Source: Brucella tritici (GTDB lineage: Bacteria; Pseudomonadota; Alphaproteobacteria; Rhizobiales; Rhizobiaceae). From it: 64,000 nucleotides of DNA. Every line of letters begins with the position of its first letter. Positions within the stretch are counted from its first letter, which is position 1. Shown here in pieces: positions 62,044 to 64,000 of the stretch. A model generated the notes under the pieces. That model was not told where the DNA came from and ran no database searches. It saw only the letters and a program-made list of their open reading frames with translations. Made by a program: the position numbers and the translations under genes. The DNA lies in contig NZ_CADEAR010000010.1 of assembly GCF_902825325.1 (NCBI RefSeq), positions 142,098-206,097 of the forward strand, read 5' to 3'.

Positions 62044-62475
62044 CTATTTAGACAGTAAGGCTATATCCATGGCCTTGCTGTCGGCTAGCGTCCGGTGATC
62101 CAGAACGCTGGCGATCGCTTCGCGCACGTCGAGCATCATATGGCGCACCTCGCATTCGTCCTCATCGCAGTCGTCACACGGGCGATAGTCTGTCTTGCTG
62201 GCGCAGGCGATGGGGGCAAGTGCGCCGTCGAGCGCGCGGATGATATTGCCGATGGCGATTTCGTTGGCCGGACGGGCAAGGCAGAAGCCGCCGCCCTTGC
62301 CCTTGCGGCTCAGCACGAAGCCAGCATTACGAAGCTCGGTGAAAATATTGTCGAGAAACTTGCGCGGTATATGGTGTTTTTCGGCGATTTCGCTGGCCGA
62401 AACCAGTTGTCCATCTGTAACGCCTGCCAGATGCACCATGGCTTTCAGGCCATATTTGCCCTTTTTAGTCAGCAT
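62044..62475 (-). CDS. Rrf2-family regulator with four-cysteine motif
   Basis: A 143-residue winged-helix regulator. MLTKKGKYGLKAMVHLAG is the Rrf2 start; ASEIAEKHHIPRKFLDNIFTELRNAGFVLSRKGKGGGFCLARP (about 27-69) the HTH and wing. Cys 91, 100, 103 and 108 (C-x8-C-x2-C-x4-C) could hold an Fe-S cluster or zinc, as in IscR/NsrR-like members. ATG at 62475 fits the family; sequence upstream is repeat. Convergent with the GTPase gene, three bases apart. Target genes unknown. Confidence 0.85.
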   Translation of the reverse strand: MLTKKGKYGLKAMVHLAGVTDGQLVSASEIAEKHHIPRKFLDNIFTELRNAGFVLSRKGKGGGFCLARPANEIAIGNIIRALDGALAPIACASKTDYRPCDDCDEDECEVRHMMLDVREAIASVLDHRTLADSKAMDIALLSK

Positions 62476-62489
62476 GCCACCCCTGTGGA

Positions 62490-62532
62490 GCATTTCCTCT
62501 GGGAACGGAAACCGGTTTCCGTCCGGAAATGC
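62490..62532. repeat. Nested palindrome upstream of the Rrf2 gene
   Basis: A perfect 18-base palindrome ACGGAAACCGGTTTCCGT (62505-62522) enclosed by GCATTTCC (62490-62497) and GGAAATGC (62525-62532). It begins 15 bases upstream of the Rrf2 start codon. Either a degenerate member of the dispersed repeats or an operator. Confidence 0.7.
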
Positions 62533-62725
62533 ATGAAAAGAATATGCCACACACGCCGCCGACTTTAACCGGCACCGTTTCGCAAGATCAGGCCGAATAT
62601 TCTGTGAGTGCCTGTATATAAGAAGTTAGGGGGTAAACCCCGTCGCGACAAGTCTTTTTGCCGCTACAATATCGGCCCGAAAATCCGGATCGATTTTCGG
62701 CAAGCAGGATGCGTGCATTCTATAG

Positions 62726-62869
62726 CACTACAGTTGCAAATTCGTCAGACCGTGGCGAAAAGAGTGATTTTCGAGTACCGGAGCGCAGCGTACTTAAAGG
62801 TACGTGAGCACCGGAACGCAGATAAAGCGCTCTTTGCAGCCCGGCATCACGAAGAATGCAACTGTAGTG
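62726..62869. repeat. MITE-like repeat, copy F
   Basis: 144 bases bounded by perfect 12-base terminal inverted repeats CACTACAGTTGC and GCAACTGTAGTG. The interior from about 62760 to 62842 matches the reverse complement of copy E (50349-50493). It encodes no protein. Ends 14 bases before the kinase stop codon. Confidence 0.82.
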
Positions 62870-62882
62870 ATAGTGTGGAACG

Positions 62883-63785
62883 TCAGTGAGGGTGCATGGC
62901 CTTCCGGCGGTTATTTTGTCCGTTTACCAGCAAGGCGAGCGACAATGCTCCTTGCAACGCATCGCCAAGCGCAGGCCGAAAGAGTTTCCGATACGGCAGA
63001 AATGGCAGCGCTGCATAGGATGGGGCGAGGCCTCCCGTCAGGCTGAACCGGCCAAGTGTTTCAATGCCGAGCCGGTCCAGACCGCGGCCAATATAAGAGC
63101 AGGCGCGTTGCAGGATCGAAAGGCCGAGCGCATCGCCTTTATGTGCGTAGTCGAAAACGATGGGAGCGAAGGTGGCGTAGCCCGCGGCCGTCGCCGTGCG
63201 CGAGAAGGTGATGATCTGGCGAGGGTCGCCGCCGAACCGCGCCAGCACCGCATCGGCAAGTTCCGTACGGTCGGCCATGCCGTCCAGAGCAAGCAGCGTC
63301 TCTTCAAGAAGTTCGCGGCCAAGCCGCGCGCCGCCCGCATGATCGCTCAGCATGAAGCCGCGCCCGCCGACAATCTCGAATGCGTCCTGTTCTCTTTTAA
63401 CGAAGACCGAGCCGGTGCCGAGAATGACGATAGCACCGTCATCCGGACCGAGCGCACCTTGCAGGGCGGTAACAGCGTCGGAAACGATCTTCACCTTGCC
63501 GAAGGGCAGGCTCTGTTCCACGCGGTCCTTGTCGACAAGCGAGTTTGCGCCCGCCAGCCCCAACACGGCGCAGGTCTCACTCAATATAGAAACATCCAGT
63601 CCCGCATCGTGCGCAGCCAGCGTCGCCGCGCGTATTATATTATCCAGAGCCGTTGCCGGGTCGGCGCCTATATTGGCGGGGCCGCCCGTGCCCCGGCCTA
63701 TCGCGTCACCATTACCGTTGGCAAGCAGCGTCCGGCATCCGGTACCGCCGCCATCGACGGCCAGAATATAAGGCATAGGCTTCAT
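62883..63785 (-). CDS. BadF/BadG/BcrA/BcrD-type sugar kinase
   Basis: A 300-residue ASKHA-fold ATPase resembling N-acetylglucosamine / glucosamine kinases. Phosphate-1 motif YILAVDGGGTGCRTLLAN (about 6-23), phosphate-2 region DGAIVILGTGSVFVKR (about 115-130), adenosine motif FSLTGGLAPSYAALPF (about 247-262). GRGFMLSDHAGGARLGRELL (about 141-160) is the segment that in this family follows the sugar site. Likely phosphorylates an amino sugar from peptidoglycan or chitin turnover; no transporter is beside it. ATG at 63785, with another three codons later. Confidence 0.85.
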   Translation of the reverse strand: MKPMPYILAVDGGGTGCRTLLANGNGDAIGRGTGGPANIGADPATALDNIIRAATLAAHDAGLDVSILSETCAVLGLAGANSLVDKDRVEQSLPFGKVKIVSDAVTALQGALGPDDGAIVILGTGSVFVKREQDAFEIVGGRGFMLSDHAGGARLGRELLEETLLALDGMADRTELADAVLARFGGDPRQIITFSRTATAAGYATFAPIVFDYAHKGDALGLSILQRACSYIGRGLDRLGIETLGRFSLTGGLAPSYAALPFLPYRKLFRPALGDALQGALSLALLVNGQNNRRKAMHPH

Positions 63786-63925
63786 GCTCGTTCATCCAAT
63801 TGTCATGCCGGGTGTCATGGAATCGTCGCAACCGTTCGAATCGCCGGTTTTTCGCAGTTGATATTTGGTTAAAAAGGACCATATTGTCTGTGGAAAGAAA
63901 ATTCCTGAATTTTTACGAAACTGCG

Positions 63926-63954
63926 TTGACAGTTTTGGTTTGTGGGGTCTATAT
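63926..63954 (+). promoter_or_regulatory. Strong rRNA-type promoter at the right edge
   Basis: TTGACA (63926-63931), 17 bases, CTATAT (63949-63954), followed by a GC-rich GGCGCC discriminator. No coding start follows in the remaining 46 bases. A consensus -35 with GC-rich discriminator is typical of stable RNA operons in Rhizobiales, so an rrn operon may begin just beyond the window. Confidence 0.5.
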
Positions 63955-64000
63955 GGCGCCACAACGAGGGCGGCGACGCTGCTAGCGGCAGACTGGTTCG

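Larger units (their letters stand above)
62476..62882. other. 407-base gene-free region with palindromes
   Basis: No credible gene. From left: nested palindrome at 62490-62532, a CCGAAAATC / GATTTTCGG hairpin at 62677-62700, and the MITE-like element F at 62726-62869. The promoter of the Rrf2 gene should be at the left end. Confidence 0.65.

Noticed and set aside
62594..62889. Small coding gene between the Rrf2 and kinase genes
   Set aside because: The open frame runs across the MITE-like repeat and other palindromes and has no ribosome site or motif.

Overview
The window reads as alphaproteobacterial DNA from the Brucellaceae, most likely an Ochrobactrum / Brucella anthropi type genome, probably its second chromosome. 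The evidence is a LuxR regulator that matches Brucella VjbR along its whole length, an FtcR/Rem flagellar regulator, the rhizobial motility genes motB-motC-motE, flaF/flbT, a short flagellin, and many palindromic intergenic repeats. VjbR differs from the B. melitensis protein, as I remember it, at many positions, so a relative of classical Brucella is favoured. No database search was run; family names rest on recognisable motifs and gene order.

Layout. (1) 1-7676: a surface-polysaccharide cluster with three glycosyltransferase-type genes on the minus strand (DUF6492-like, WecG/TagA-like, GT4-like), a divergent GT2 - O-antigen-ligase-like - Gfo/Idh/MocA operon, and a second, convergent Gfo/Idh/MocA gene. 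(2) 7746-9963: a MOSC protein and gnd. (3) 10010-14230: an ABC importer (ATPase, two permeases, binding protein) with a PhoB-box-like repeat upstream, suggesting a phosphorus-containing substrate. (4) 14594-18404: an EmrB/EmrA-type efflux pair divergent from a TetR regulator, with two palindromic operators between them. (5) 18647-19429: vjbR.

(6) 19535-55934: an almost unbroken flagellar locus. Minus strand: an unknown gene, flhB, fliG, fliN, a coiled-coil gene, fliM, motA. Plus strand: DUF1217 gene, flgF, fliI, unknown gene; flgBC-fliE-flgG-flgA-flgI-motE-flgH-fliL-fliP; a minus-strand secreted cysteine-rich protein; fliC; fliF, a FliH-like gene, motB, motC, fliK, a lytic transglycosylase; ftcR; flgE, flgK, flgL, flaF, flbT, flgD, fliQ, flhA, fliR, a FliJ-like gene, a muramidase-less flgJ, a FlgN-like gene and a FliL-like membrane protein. 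A PilZ gene (55955-56290) closes it. Export gate, C-ring, rod, P and L rings, hook, filament, stator and regulator are present; I see no fliA, flgM, fliD or fliS.

(7) 56473-62040: a zinc-homeostasis island: zur-znuB-znuC divergent from znuA, then a His-tailed DUF4198 periplasmic protein and a COG0523/CobW GTPase, with Zur-box-like palindromes. (8) 62044-63785: an Rrf2 regulator and a BadF/BcrA-type sugar kinase. The right edge carries what looks like a strong rRNA-type promoter.

The intergenic spaces contain at least two families of dispersed palindromic repeats, the clearest unexplained structure in the window. I found no CRISPR array, insertion sequence, prophage or tRNA.
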